64,000 nucleotides of DNA from Phoronis australis. Lineage: Eukaryota > Phoronida > Phoronidae. The notes beneath the pieces are model-generated. The model was not told where the DNA came from and did no database searches. It saw only the letters and a list, made by a program, of their open reading frames with translations. The translations under genes and the position numbers were made by a program. Positions 25,139 through 38,369 of this stretch are shown here, in pieces. Numbering within the stretch: position 1 is the first letter of the stretch; every line of letters starts with the position of its first letter. The stretch spans positions 483,926-547,925 of the forward strand of contig NMRA01000190.1 of assembly GCA_002633005.1 (NCBI GenBank). The letters run 5' to 3'.

Positions 25139-26798
25139 ATACAGTTCCATGTGTTGTGAGCTTGTATATGCATCGAAGGTGTCTCAACATCTCTAACCTG
25201 TCTCATTCACACCCTCTGTAACCAGTTGAATACACCCCCTTCAGTTTTGTTCGACAATTACACTAAGGTCTTTTCGTGGTTGCATGAATTTTTTATCGAA
25301 ATTCCAACATTTAATGGACAAATTTGTTAACCTGCAACCAAGGTAAACATTCACTTTTTAACACTAGATGATTGTTTATATTACAGCAGAACCCTGTACT
25401 GTCAATTAACAACTCCACGCTAACTGGTTAATACTCCGTGTGATTCAGGTGAATAAGATTAGAATGGTGCAGGCAGCCAACACTGGAATAAACGGAAATT
25501 AGACTTCAATGTCCAACTGTTTACATAACAGTTGGTTACACAACATCTAAAACTTGCCTTCACTCTCGAGATTCTCATCCTCTTTTAAATAAGTGACTCC
25601 TTTTCATTAGTTTTTGCGTTTATATAAAACCAAACAATCGCATATTAATTGAGATACAGCCACTTTAAAGTTGAAGTATCAAAATGTTTGCATACCATGA
25701 GAAGTGATGGGCTACTTCAGGCTACTCCTTAACATTGCCTCTTCCACTCACCTCCATTGGTCTGCTTTAAGAAATTTCTTGTAACCAGTCTCTTGAGTGG
25801 TCTCCTTTCCACAAATGTACTTAAGCGTTTAAATTATTTTCTTTACAACACCATTGCAGTGGCCAAACACACCAGGCTTTCAATAGTGCTTTTAAGCTTG
25901 TGACTTGGCCACCTTTGTTGTTGCCAGTTGAAGGAAAATAAACAGGTCTCAATTCAGCTATTTAGACTGACCATTGTCTATAGCTATGTACCTCTTCATG
26001 CTGTAGGGCTACTGTGCATATTTAATTTTCCCTAAAAGTAAGGGGGGTTTCTTTTATTGACTAGTTGGTTGTTAAGGTGCATATAATAGAATAGAGTCCC
26101 TTGAATTCAGCAACCTGGCTAGAGGGCAGTGGCTTGAGCTGTTTATGTTACTGAAATATGTATTTACATAAATAAACCAGCACTCATTGTCTTAAAAAGT
26201 AATTCATTGTTATTTAGTATAGACTCGGTACACTGTCTCTCGTGTTTGTTATATTTGATCTGTTAAAGCTCTACAGGGACATTTCGGAGGTTTAACTCAA
26301 AACTTAAATAAAATGACTGCAATAAAATATCTAATGAGTGAAACGATCGTTAAATTAGAACTGCCATGCTTAATTTTAAGCGCAAAGTTGTCTTACTGAA
26401 AAAGGAAAGGCACATTAATAGCAAAACAACAGTATCTACAGCATGATCTATTTTATAGGATATAAATGTTCTGGATGAAATCTCAAAATCACTGTTATTG
26501 TTTTCTTAAATATTTCCTTTTCATTTTATGCAACTTTAGAGGTTTTTCATGAAAATCATGAAAGTCCTATTTTTTGATAGCCCCTCAAGTGGAAAATCAT
26601 AAATGTACTAAAGAAATGAACTGTGTAAAAGTATGTATTTTCTGAAATTATAAAACTGCTTAAGCCTGATTTTAAACTTTACATCAATCTGCCTATAATT
26701 ATATCGCATGACCATGTCTTATAGTAAAATTTATTTGAAAAATGTCACAATGAAACAATGGTAACAATAACGTGGCCAAATTTCATTTGATATAAATG

Positions 26799-27297
26799 CA
26801 GGGCTTGGAATTTTCCGCGGAAACGCGGATTTCCGCTTTTTTCAAATGTTCTGTCCGAGTATTTCATTATATTTCCGCGTAAAAAATCGGATTTGATATA
26901 AAATTACCGCGGCAAATTTCTTTCTTACCGCCGCGTTAACGACTTTCACCTCGAAAAGCGGAAGTTGCTCTTTATGTTTCGGAGGAACGTAAATTGTCAA
27001 CATTGCCGGGGCATCTGGGATAACGTGGTGAATTTCCTCAATGGCGCTCGTGTGATTTTAAACCGCGGTGACAAATACTACGAGTCTGCAGCCAAAAATG
27101 TGTGGGGGGTGGGAGCGGACGGACGAGCTAGGACAGACTCAGACGCACGCTTCTGGAGGTGGTACCGTTTTTTTTTTTTAGTCCTCTCGATTTTTTGTCG
27201 GCAAATGGTCCACACGGACTTTTTCAAGGCTGGCCGCGCGCATGTTTCGGGCCGTAAAAATTTTCGCGTTTTTCGCCATTTGTCATTCCAAGCTCTG
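26799..27297. mobile_element. hAT-like non-autonomous element, copy 1
   Basis: This 499-bp element starts CAGGGCTTGGAA and ends TTCCAAGCTCTG, an inverted repeat with one mismatch. It is flanked by a perfect 8-bp target-site duplication, TATAAATG (26791-26798 and 27298-27305), as expected for hAT. The empty-site sequence TATAAATGTTC followed by GATGAAATCTCAAAA also occurs intact near 26462, showing insertion into a repeat. The element is GC-rich with CCGCGG/CGCGG palindromes, has no transposase, and shares most of its length with 29552-30061. Confidence 0.8.
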
Positions 27298-27650
27298 TAT
27301 AAATGTTCAAGATGAAATCTCAAAAACACTAGTTACATTTAAATTCGATGATACTGTTTTTTTTTTCGTTATCCAACTTCTTAGTTTTTCAACGAAAGCA
27401 CAGAAGTCCTATTTTTGATAATCTCGTACAGAAGTAGAACATTTTAAAAACAAAACCTATCAGTGCTTTGGATAACATTGCTTTTAAGCATAGTATGTAA
27501 AAGTTTCATGTGAATCAGAAAACCCATTTCTGAGAAATGACATTTTGAATTTAGCCTATTTTGGACATGTTTTAAGGGTTGCACGTAATCATAAGCATGT
27601 CTGTTCATCTGATTTTCAGAAATCTGGAATTTAGAGAGGAAAAGTGTTTA

Positions 27651-27922
27651 TTTACCTTGTACTGTAATGTTCAGTGGACAGTCATTTACCTTGTACTGTA
27701 ATGTTCAGTGGACAATCACTTACCTTGTACTGTAATGTTCAGTGGGCAGTCATTTCCCTTGTACTGTAATGTTTAGTGGACAATCACTTACCGTGTACTA
27801 TAATGTTCAGTGGACAATCACGTACCTTGTACTGTAATGTTCAGTGGACAGTCACTTACCTTGTACTGTAATGTTAAGTGGACAATCATTTACCTTGCAC
27901 TGTAATGTTCAGTGGACAATCA
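27651..27922. repeat. 34-bp minisatellite, 8 copies
   Basis: Eight head-to-tail copies of a 34-bp unit run without spacing. The core is TTACCTTGTACTGTAATGTT followed by CAGTGGACARTCA. Copies differ at a handful of positions. On the minus strand each unit contains CAAGGTAA, close to a 5' splice-site consensus. On the plus strand some units contain ACTTACCT. Confidence 0.95.
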
Positions 27923-28814
27923 CTTCTTCACCATTCACTCATCTTATACTTAGAAAAATGAAATTAAATGTTCTGTGTTGCCTTCATTACCGTATTCAAA
28001 GGACTTTGTAGAAAGCCTAGAACTGATTTATTAGTCTCTCGTTTGATTCATCAAACTACTCATTTCCCAGTGACAACAACTGCTCAATCATCTATCATAC
28101 TCTGTTGACTGTGATGCTGTTTGTTTCATTTGCTACCTTCTTCATTGCTAATTCCTCTTATGGTAATTCTCGGTTATTAACAGTTGACTCAAATGTCTCT
28201 TGTACTGTTGTTTACTGGCGTGCTGTGTAATGGCAAAGTGGTAAAGACGATTATAGATTGAACTGTAGTTTCCTACATTTTAGGTTCTTCTCTGCCAGGC
28301 TTTACAAAATCCTTGTGCTCATATACTGTGAAGTCTTTGATATCTATTTTTTTTCATTTACGCAGAATTTTTTTAAATATTTAAGGTGAGCAAAACTATC
28401 TAAAGGTTATTTCCGAGGGGTCAAAGGATGGGGGGAATTCTAGAGTAAGCCAAGGGGTGTGTTTATTTGAGTAGATAAGCCAACCTTTGCGAGCTTAAGG
28501 AGCTTCAGTTCCAACTGGTACTATAGGAAAGTACCTCGCATTGTGCGTATTACGTGAAGGAATGAGTAGCGGAAGAATAAATATCCGGGCAGATTGCATA
28601 AAACTGTATTTATCCGCTGGATAACTTTTTGTTAGTTGTATGATAACATATTTATGGCAGCAGTTCACACCGTTTGTTTATATATTTCTTTAGGGTCATT
28701 GGTATCTAGTTAGAGATTTCGGGTGATTGGGTCCAGATTATACATTAAAGGTATTTGTGTGATTTAAAAAGTGGTTCGTGCATATCTCGTCAAGCATATT
28801 CTTTGTCTTTTCAG

Positions 28815-28877
28815 GACCCGTCGGATACACCTGCAAGGATTAGAGTGGAAACAAAAGATGAAAAGCAAGAACGAAAG
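28815..28877 (+). CDS. SNRNP70: SNRNP70 exon 2, residues 48-68
   Basis: A 63-bp exon in phase 0 at both ends, between acceptor TTTTCAG and donor GTAAGA. It encodes DPSDTPARIRVETKDEKQER plus K, the charged segment that follows the N-terminal U1-C/Sm contact region in U1-70K. Confidence 0.9.
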
Positions 28878-30089
28878 GTAAGAAGGGCTCTTAATTTTTT
28901 TGTTACCTGCAGTAAAAATTCTACAGTTTGGGACAGTCTCTAACATTTGGCACATGGAAATTCAAGCAGAGAGTGAACTTTCTTGTTTCTGGGGATTGAG
29001 ACCAGGTCGATTTTGGCGCGCATAATTTTTCTCAGTTTTTGGACACAGGATTTGTGTATCAACAATGTCCGAGAATTGATGTGGCAGTTCATAACATCAT
29101 CAAAAATAGCTGCCATTGCATCGTTTTCACATGTCCCCGTGGCGTGTAACATCGAGGAGAATTCTGGAATTTGGATCGGTCAGTATTGCTTATTTCTAAA
29201 ATTGGGTACCGTTGTGAACTTGAGCAAAATAATTTGTTTTTCACTGTCTCAAACTAGATCATTCCTGATTTAGTTTAAATACCTTTTTGTCTTCAGTAGA
29301 TGAAGGGAGGTTCGTGATTTAAAAAAAATGTTGGTCTGCTGTTTATTGCTGATTTTTAGAAGATTAACTGTGTGTGTATGTATGATCTTGGTGAGTTCCT
29401 GGATATCAGGAATTTAAAAAATTAAATTCTGTTGATTTTGATGACGGCGCAAAAATGTAAGTGTTGTAAAAAGTGTTTGTATTCTACACGTTTTGGACAC
29501 ATTTTGTTTTCGGTTGAGTTCATAATGTGATGTTCTTGGATGCCTATAATGCAGGGCTTGGAATTTTCCGCGGAAACGCGGATTTCCGCTTTTTTCAAAT
29601 GTGCTTTCCGCTTTTTTTATAATATTTTCGCGTAAAAAATCGGATTTGATATAAAATTTCCGCGGCAAATTCCTTTCTTACCGCGGTGTTGCAGACGACG
29701 TTCACCTCGAAAAGCGGAAGTTGCTCTTTATGTTTCGGAGGAACGTAAATTGTCAACATTGCCGGGGCATCTGGGATAGCGTGGTGGGATTTTCAATGGC
29801 GTCTCGTGTTATTGTTAAGCGCGGCGACAAATACTACCGCTCTGCAGCCGAAAATGTGTGGGTTGGGAGTAGACGGGCGAGCTAAAAGGACGCAGACGCA
29901 TGCTACTGATAGTGGTAACGTTTTTTTTTTTATTAGTCCTCCCGATTTTTGTCGGGGAAAGGTTCACATTGACCAGTTCAAGGCTGGTTATCGGGCAATG
30001 ATTTGGGCCGCAAAAGTTTAAAAGTTTCCGCGTTTTTTGTCATTGGTCATTCCAAGTCCTGATAATGCGTGCTATTTTGTCTCAAACAG
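28878..30089 (+). other. SNRNP70: SNRNP70 intron 2 (1.2 kb)
   Basis: Mostly unique AT-rich sequence. Its 3' part is occupied by the hAT-like element at 29552-30061, which ends only 28 bp before the next exon. Confidence 0.8.
29552..30061. mobile_element. hAT-like non-autonomous element, copy 2
   Basis: The termini CAGGGCTTGGAA and TTCCAAGTCCTG are nearly perfect inverted repeats. The body aligns by eye with 26799-27297, including ACCTCGAAAAGCGGAAGTTG and ACGTAAATTGTCAACATTGC. The flanks share only ATAATG, so the target-site duplication has decayed or the edge is shifted. Confidence 0.75.
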
Positions 30090-30144
30090 CAAAGAGAAAG
30101 GGCAGAACAGGTGGCCTACAAGCTGGAACAGGACTTGGCCATGT
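30090..30144 (+). CDS. SNRNP70: SNRNP70 exon 3, residues 69-87 (partial codon)
   Basis: A 55-bp exon after CTCAAACAG, with donor GTAAGT. It encodes QREKAEQVAYKLEQDLAM (third residue read R: AGG) and the first base of a Trp codon. This is the helical segment that leads into the RRM in U1-70K. It exits in phase 1, matching the next exon exactly. Confidence 0.88.
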
Positions 30145-32669
30145 GTAAGTATACCCGTTTTGTCCCTCATTGCTAGGTTACCATGACGACCACCGAGTTA
30201 ACAGAGTTGCAAATCCCATTCCATGTATTAAAGAAATGCAAAGCAATATGGAATTTGACTATTTCAACCTGGAAAATTGCCTACATTAATTCTTCAACAA
30301 AAATAATTGCCAACATTTATTCTATTTTCTAAGTCGGGTTACCTTTCTACAAATAGTACAAAGTGATTGTTTTATGATGTCTGCAGTGTGCAAACAGTGT
30401 CTAGAACCAAGCAGCTTTTATTACTGTTTATTTGTGGTGAGAAAATTAGCAAAAACTAAAATTCCACTAGTCCACCACTATTGTGCGCTGAATAAGTGAA
30501 AAATTATGGTGGTTAAGGTGAATTGTACCTGGAAAATTTCTGCGTCAAGATACTTTTTTTGTTAATGGTCGTCGTGTCATGGTTTGCTTTGCTATACTAA
30601 TGAGATTTGCATGTTCGCTAAATTGTGGGAATTCGTTTCAATCTACAGTAGTTTCTAATTCAACCACTCGTGTGCTTCCTCTCGGAAACATTCAGGGGTT
30701 GCCATATGAAGACATCTTGAGATGTTTAGGTAATTGCCTGAGGGCCTCATGGAAATCAGTGAGAACTGCTGGGGATACCCTCATTGTAAATATTACAATA
30801 ATAAATATATAAATAAATTAATAGTTCACAGGTGTGGAACAGTTCCGTTAAAAGTTGAAAATGCTCTGTAAACTATTGCCAGAATACAAACTTGTAGAGC
30901 CATTCACTGTTGTCTGGTCTCACGGCAGATGGAGTCGTGGCTAATCACCTGAAATCCGCTAATAATCTTGCCTATGATATAGAAACGTTATGTTTTAAGA
31001 CACATTTAATTGTATCATTAAGTCCTATGCGTGCATTAATAATTTTGGGTAATTTCATTAAAAGTGCAACATGTATATTATTACATGTTATTATTTGATA
31101 AAAAAACAACGTTTATGGCCACTTACCGTTTATAAAACTGATTTCATCTTATTCCTTAACCAGATTACAATTGATTTCTTGGCTTGGTAAGAACTGTCAG
31201 TGTTGCTGCAGTACCGTGTGGAGAAAGTTGTTTTAACTTGAGAACATAGTTTGTAGCTGCGATAACATTTAAGTGCAACTCTTTCTAATCCTCGTGTTCT
31301 GGTGACCGTAAACAGTGATCTATGTAGCCTTCATCTTATGACTAATGAGTCCCTGTTAAGCCAGCTGAATCATTTGATTACCTGTTTGTGATAAGCACTC
31401 CTATCGNTTTTGTCAGTTTGTCTGAGGTCTAAAGCGATGCCTGTGATCAGGAAACCGAACGATGTGTTTTACGCACTGATGCTCATTATTTTTTCGAATA
31501 ATTGAAATCATTGGTGTTTACACTGGAGTATTGTCATCGTTATTTACAATCACTGGTTTGTTCATTTTAAGACACCTGTCAGAAAAAACCCAGGAAGTTT
31601 TCACTATTATGTATATAGGGAATGGACATGTTTCAACCAAATTTAGATCACATCCTGCTATTACTCCTAAGTGTACTAGTCCAGTATTAATCAAGAAATG
31701 GCAACCATCAAACATTACTCAAGACCCATCAGAACTGGCTTTGGTGCGCCCTCTACAGTCCATTCAATGAGGTATTTCAGTGAAGGTGGTGGGGAAAATG
31801 ATGATTGCTGATTTTTTGAATAAAATGTGTGAATATTCTTTGTAAAACACATTTTAATGTTTGTGTTTATTGCAATTAAATTAGATATATTCGCAGCGCA
31901 TAGTATGGTATCAAATAGTGACTTTAATTCTTCAAATAAATTGGTCTGTATTTTGAGCACTTGTTCAAGTATGCTACGTAGTCTTGGAATTTTCAAGTAA
32001 TTTTTCCTGAGTGTGCTTGTGGTTTCTTGAATACTACTCAGAAAACTGAGAATTACTCAAGATTTCAAGTACTTCTGTTTGAGTTTGCTTTGATGGTCTC
32101 CTAAACTTGAGAAATTTCTTAATATGAATATTTTTTAATTCTCCAGTAATTTAATTTTTTAATTTAATTTTAGAGTTTGTTGGTCATGGGTCTTGGTAAA
32201 AGCATTATCGTAAATAATCATTCATAAATAAACAGTAAACAAACGATTTATGTACTTCTCTTAATGATAAAATTTCCTCTTTATAAATGAAGGTTTAACT
32301 GTCTTATATGGGTCTTAACTGTTTCCAAGGCAACTATTCTAAAAATCATGATTTAGATGGCTTGCTGCGTCTTGAAACATTGCGAAACATTAAAGATTGA
32401 GATGCACCAGACTTGGGCCTTTAACTTGATGCAGGCCTGGTAAAGACAATGCAAACAAGCAGGTGATGTGGTATCTTACAGTTTTTCTTGTCGTGTCTGC
32501 CTGTGGATACCAGACGTGCAAACAACAAGATATTCTAATACTTTGTCGCGAACACACACGCACACAAATTCATACACAAGTGAAACAATTATTCTATTCA
32601 TCCAGTGTATCTTTCAGTGAGTTTGAAAATGCTATTTTCTTATGGGGTCACTTCTCTATTGGGTGCCCC

Positions 32670-32690
32670 NNNNNCCCCCCCCCCCCCCCC
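32670..32690. other. Assembly gap (5 N) next to poly-C
   Basis: Five Ns are followed by 16 consecutive C. The homopolymer probably caused the sequencing gap. Confidence 0.95.
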
Positions 32691-32999
32691 AATCAAGACA
32701 GGTGGCATGTTTACCTGCCTCTCATGGAGACCTCAGTGCTATGATAAGGACAATGTGTCCTCATTCTTCCCTTTTTGAACTCTCCACTGTTGATGTAGCC
32801 TCTTGGTGTGGTCATAAACATGCTCAACCTTGGGCCATAAAACATTCTTCACTGATCAAATGTAAATTCTTCATAGTATTGCAAACAACTAGCCAAGTAA
32901 CAACATAAGTTGCCTTCCTGAAAACACTCATGTAAAGTTCACCACGAATGTGTGGCATCAGGGGAATTTACCTTGCAGTTGACTCTGACAAAACAAAAG

Positions 33000-33295
33000 T
33001 GCATGGTGGCAGTTAACTGAGGACAAAAATGCTACAAAATGAAAATATGTGGGTAAACATGTGGAAGACGTTAGAATGTGGGAACAAGTTGCCATACCAG
33101 TTTGATTCCTTGAATTTTGAAGTATTACCGTGAAGTGAGGACTGAAAACGCATAAGTGATTGTTATACAGCTAAATGAAAATATGGAGTTAAACTTGTGG
33201 AAGAATACATCTAAAAGCCAATGGAAATCAGCATACCAGTTTGGTTTCTCGGATTTTGAACTATTGCAGTGAATGAGAAGTTCACCATGAGTTGT
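33000..33295. repeat. Imperfect tandem duplication, unit about 130 bp
   Basis: Two units share GAAAATATG, AAACWTGTGGAAGA, GCATACCAGTTTG followed by TTTTGAAGTATT/TTTTGAACTATT and AGTGA. Both are diverged. Confidence 0.55.
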
Positions 33296-35010
33296 CTTAT
33301 GTTTTTATAACCATATGAAGTACTGGGTTGAACACCAAGAGTGCTTAAGTTGAGGAAATGAAAAATCAGGCGGTGTTAATTACAGCAAAATGTCGCCAAA
33401 TTAGGACCCAATGTGGCAGACAAATTATACCCTATTCATGTTTTCATACAGATAAGTAAAAGGATACAAAAGCTTTATATGTCCTGAGTTGCACACTGTG
33501 GCTACCATCAGATAAGGTTTTACCATAGCCTTAATGGGTGCTTTGTTGTTAGATGTTTATAGACTAATCTTTTCTACTGTCAGAAAATGGTATTTAAGCT
33601 ATACACTCATCTGTAATTTTCAGTGAGGATATTGCTGGAAATATTTTGTCCTTTTTCATTCCTAATTACTCGGCATTGTGGTAGTATGAGGAGGTCCGCT
33701 GTCAGATCTAGTGTGACCTTAGAACTAAATTTTCGTGCAGTGCACGGGGTACTCACATGTCGTGAAATGATCAAGCTGTTCCGTCCAAAATGGCCTAGGT
33801 TGCCTACCGATGATCGATTCATTTCTATGTCGCTGGTTGTGCAGACAACAATGCTTCCCATTTAGCTTCACTCGAACAAGCTTGTCAGCCTCCTTCCCTT
33901 GAAGCCCTCCTGTTGGTGATGTCGCATAATTACATGTCCGAGCCAATTAGCGTAACAATTTGTCTATCTAAGATTCTGATGACGCACTCACGTTAACTCG
34001 CTTCATTTTTCACATTTGTTTTTGCCACTTTCATGTTCTCATCTCTTAATCCCTTGTTCTTTGTCTCCTGCACAGCAGCTAGTTCCAGGCCTGTGATTTA
34101 TCTTTTTGCCACATAATTTCATCAGAGTTCATTGATAATTGATTTTATACCGTCAATCTGTCGTAACTGGTATTTGTGTTCCACAATTCAATTAATTACT
34201 CCGATTACATCGGTGTGTCGTCGTCGTCTTGAGGTCTTCACTCCCTCCCACTTCTCCTCATGTTAATTCCTAATAGTGTGGTTACTGTATTCTGCTGAGG
34301 GGTTCACACAGGTATATTTCAGAGTCTGAAGTCTCTCACCCATGAACAGAGAATAAAGGTAGACAACAAGGTCATTTGGGAACTCTGCTGGCTTGGCAGT
34401 GTCTAAGAAGTCTTGCCTTTCGCTCTTTGGTGTGGTACACGCGCAGGTTATATTAATGACTAGGCTTCCATGTGCTATTTACATTCTGGAGTTCTGTCAT
34501 AATTCTCTTAATTCACTCTGGCCTTTTGGCTCACTTAATTCCAGTCATTTCTGCACTTTTAGGTCATCTCTCCTGCCCAAGCTTCGCCATTAAATGTTCT
34601 CAACATTATAGCTGTGCAGGAAATACTTTGTAGTTTATGAGCGAGCAAAAATCAGGTTGTTACTTCCATCGCCTTTGCTTTGCCTGAACGAACACCCAGT
34701 GATCTTCGCTAATAGCCTTTGTCTACAACAAAAGTTTGTAGCTTATTTAATACAAGCTAGCTCAATCAGGAACGAGGTTGTTGTCTCAAGCTGCTTCCTC
34801 TGTGCGAAAACTATAACAGTGTAAGTAATTGTGGGGGAAGATAATCTAAACCATGCTATCATGGTTTGCTATGCTTTTCTTTAGAGTTGACTAATGTATG
34901 GTGTGACATGAATTGAAATGGCTAACTGTCTTGTGGTTTGTGTCAGTTGTGTTGTCTGCTCTAGCAGTTGTGATGTTATGGTGATGAGAGATGATCGTGG
35001 GGGGAATATG

Positions 35011-35052
35011 CGGTTGATACTTTTGGTAGCCCGGTTGATACTTTTGGTAGCC
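35011..35052. repeat. 21-bp tandem repeat, two exact copies
   Basis: The 21-mer that begins CGGTTGATACTTTTGGTAGC occurs twice back to back without a mismatch. Confidence 0.95.
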
Positions 35053-38000
35053 GAAAGTTAATCCAACAACGCTTTTATGTTAAAGAATATTTACCAAGAA
35101 CGTCATTTTTGTATTTTTCAAAGCCCGCTTGTTGCTGGTTATGAAAACTTTAACATGTGTATGATGCAAACAAAGTGAACAGACTAAAAATTTCTCAGTC
35201 TTTATTTTTACTTAGAAATCTGATTGGTCAAAATTTCACGTTTCCACCATATTGTGTGCTAAATAGGTGAAGACTTACCGAGGCAGCCAAACACTTACAC
35301 GCACAGTCAGGTAAACGATGTACGCAAACTTGCAAGGGAGCAGTCCAAAAATACGACCAGACAGTTCAAAGTTTCGCTCTAATCCGTTACTTGGTGAACT
35401 CAAAATTGTTAACTGTTCACTCATGTTTTATGGACCCCACACTGCCATGTGCAGGTTTGTGTACTTGCGTAACTGATTGCGCATGCAAATGTTTGGGTCC
35501 CTTGATTACAGTTCTTGAAAACATTTTGGGTTGAGTCTCTTGACGTTTTTGCCTTTCATGATTGTAGATTAGGGTTCTTCACAGCAACAATGTTTGAATC
35601 TGAAGTCAAAATGCTCTCTCAGTGGTAATTCATCTTGGCTCTTCATCATCAGAAAGCAATGAAAAATCTTATGTATGGCATGCTGCTAAATGGCTTCAGC
35701 CTCGAAAATGAAATACAAAATTTCGTTATGATTCATTTACTAGGTTACATGCTTTCATGATAATTTTTTGGTTATTGGCTTATCAGTAACACCTTAAATT
35801 GGTGCTCTTTCCTAAGTGGATTATAAAAATATTTAAAGCTTTGATAACTTCACTTATTTTTTATGCTTTGATCATTATGACTAATGAGTCTTTGAGACTG
35901 TGCTAAGCCATGTTATTTATGAGCCCATTAATTACTTTGATATCTTTTTATGTCTGCATAGGAAAACTTGAGTGGAAAAGAAAATTAATTCATTATCACG
36001 AGACCTTAGTTTTGTGTGATAACAGAAAACCTGACAGAATTCGCTGAATCTTGACTTCTTTCATGGAAATGCAGATTTTGAATATAATTTCCATATTTCA
36101 GTAGCATATATCCTTGTTCTGATGTTTTTGTTTTTCCATTGCCAAAAATTAAGAATACGATCCATTAAATTTGACAAATTCTGACCACAAATCGGTCAAT
36201 GATTGTATTGGAGTAGACATCTTGAATAGTGTATGACGTGTTGCTAAATCAGATCTTTAGCTTGATTGAGTGGAAAAAGTAAGGTGATTACCAGGGCATT
36301 CTAAGTTGTTTATCACTTTAAAATACTTAAATGGAATTCAATTTACTGAAGTAAAAAAATCGAATTTCATGTTTGTTAAGATGTTTTTCTCTGTTTTGAA
36401 GCCAGAAAGCTGTAGTCTCTGCTTATGACTTAATAATATAAACTCAATTTTTATGTATAGTTACCATACATTGTCAGGACAGATATTGCACATTCATAAT
36501 TTTGAATTTAAGTTAATAGCAAAATTGAATCGCCAACAAATGTTCGTTTGTCAACGTTTGTTGAAAACATGACTACACTTTTTGTTTGAAAGCTTTATAC
36601 AGATTCGCTCATAGTGTCGTAACATTGTCCTTTCTTCAGGTGTGCAGGTATATAGCATAACACCAAGAGACATAACAAGCAAACAAATTAAAACACTTAC
36701 TAGCTATATTTCGAGATTGCATGTTTCATCATCAGTCAAAGTCAAAATGGTGAATGTTTATAAATATGATTATTGTAAAGCGTCTGTATGTGGGCAGTGG
36801 TCCCACTTTGTACTTTTTTGAAAGTATCATACTTATTTGGTGAAAATCATATTTTATATTTTTCCATACTTTTTTGGGTGCTCGGTACATTTTTGTTGAT
36901 GTCAAAGTCTCCAGTCATATTGTTGGTATTGAGTCATTCATTACACTGCTGATCAACAGAACCTCTTTAATGGGTTTTCAGTCCTGAAGAGTGCTAGTGT
37001 CTGTCAGTATTAAAATGCCCTGAGTCAAGAATATTGTAAGCTGGAATTTTGCAATGGTGACTGGTAGTGTAGTGAAATTTCAAACTGTTTACATGATAGA
37101 CATTGGCACTTGGGTCATGACAACCCAAGTGTGTTAAACCTGTGCAATAGAAGGTAATTATACAGAGTTAATGGTATGTTCAATAAATTGTACTTTCTTA
37201 TGACAAAATTATACTTTTGGTGAGTAGCAACACTGTGTGTGTGGTAAACTTACTTCAAATTAGAACAAAGATAATTCACAAAAATGCCATTTTCCATGGA
37301 ATAAAATTTCACTGTATTGTATTCTAAAATTGAAGAAACATTACAATACCTCTATGTCTTACTTGGCCACAGAACCAACTCCTGTCTTCCTTTTTTATCT
37401 GTGAGCTGGCAGCTTTTTAACAGGGTGTCTGGTTATTCTCCAGTTGAACAAGTGTGGCAGAATACTGTGTATATCTCATCAGTCCAATACTCATGTCCTG
37501 ATTAGCTTCCCCCAAATTCACACTGAGTGAACATGTGGTTTGTCAGTCAAGTGGTCTTGGGTCATGCCCTATAACCCTATGTCAACACATGTGGTTAGCT
37601 GTGGTGATTAGTTTCTCTGACCACTTATGTAGTACTTTGATGGAATTGATCATTAAATATTTGAATTTTAACAACCATGAAACTGTGTGTACTGTTCTTA
37701 GACATAATTCATTCAAAGCTGTGAGTTCTAATAGATTCCTCATTTTTGTTTACCATATATATATACATCCAGATTTCTGAAGTAAGACATCCAAAATGGT
37801 TTCCCAATTCCTCAGGTTGTTCATGACCACTGATGCATGACAGTGTTTGTGTGACCCCAAGTGAAGTCCCATGGTATGTTACTGTGGAAACATGGGTCTG
37901 CAATGAAGTTGATCCTATCTAATATCGTGTCTTTTAAAAGCTGCATTTCTCCCTGTTTTGGTGGCTCAAAAACTTATCGACTTGTGCCAGTCACGTAATA

Positions 38001-38369
38001 TTCTTTACTGTGACAGGATCCTGTTTCCGTCACAGGTTATATGTACATGCATCACATTATGGAAATAGAATTCTATCTCAGTAAATAAATTGTGAGACTG
38101 ATTTCATGAGAGTGAACTGGTCTGGCTAATGAGACACCATGCTTTACTTGTATATTGCTTGGGAGTCCAAACGGTGAAGAAGGTGTTCTAGCATTATGGT
38201 GTCTAAATTTTAGTTGGGACGTCCATTTGGACGATGGCTAGATAGATACAGGCCTGCTGTCTACTAATTGTCGTACGTGGGTGAGTTGCTGTGATTGAGT
38301 GGTGATCTAAGACACTAGTCACCCATACTTGCCTGCCCATCCATTCGGTTTAGGCTTGCCCGCATATGA

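Larger units (their letters stand above)
12011..28814 (+). other. SNRNP70: SNRNP70 intron 1 (16.8 kb)
   Basis: Bounded by donor GTAAGC and acceptor TTTTCAG. It holds a small tandem duplication at 12541-12617, a TIR element with an internal tRNA-like sequence at 13410-14263, a foldback repeat at 15721-15798, a MITE at 24820-25138, a hAT-like element at 26799-27297 and a 34-bp minisatellite at 27651-27922. Minus-strand exon-like open stretches lie at 18092-18170 and 22043-23905. No plus-strand gene other than the host is recognisable. Confidence 0.8.

Noticed and set aside
25760-25830. Minus-strand exon-like stretch ending in donor GTGAGT (KETTQETGYKKFLKADQW)
   Set aside because: Acceptor is weak, no partner exons and no family resemblance. 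Too short to support alone.
26965-27329. 116-codon plus and 83-codon minus frames
   Set aside because: Both fall within the hAT-like non-autonomous element and do not resemble a transposase.
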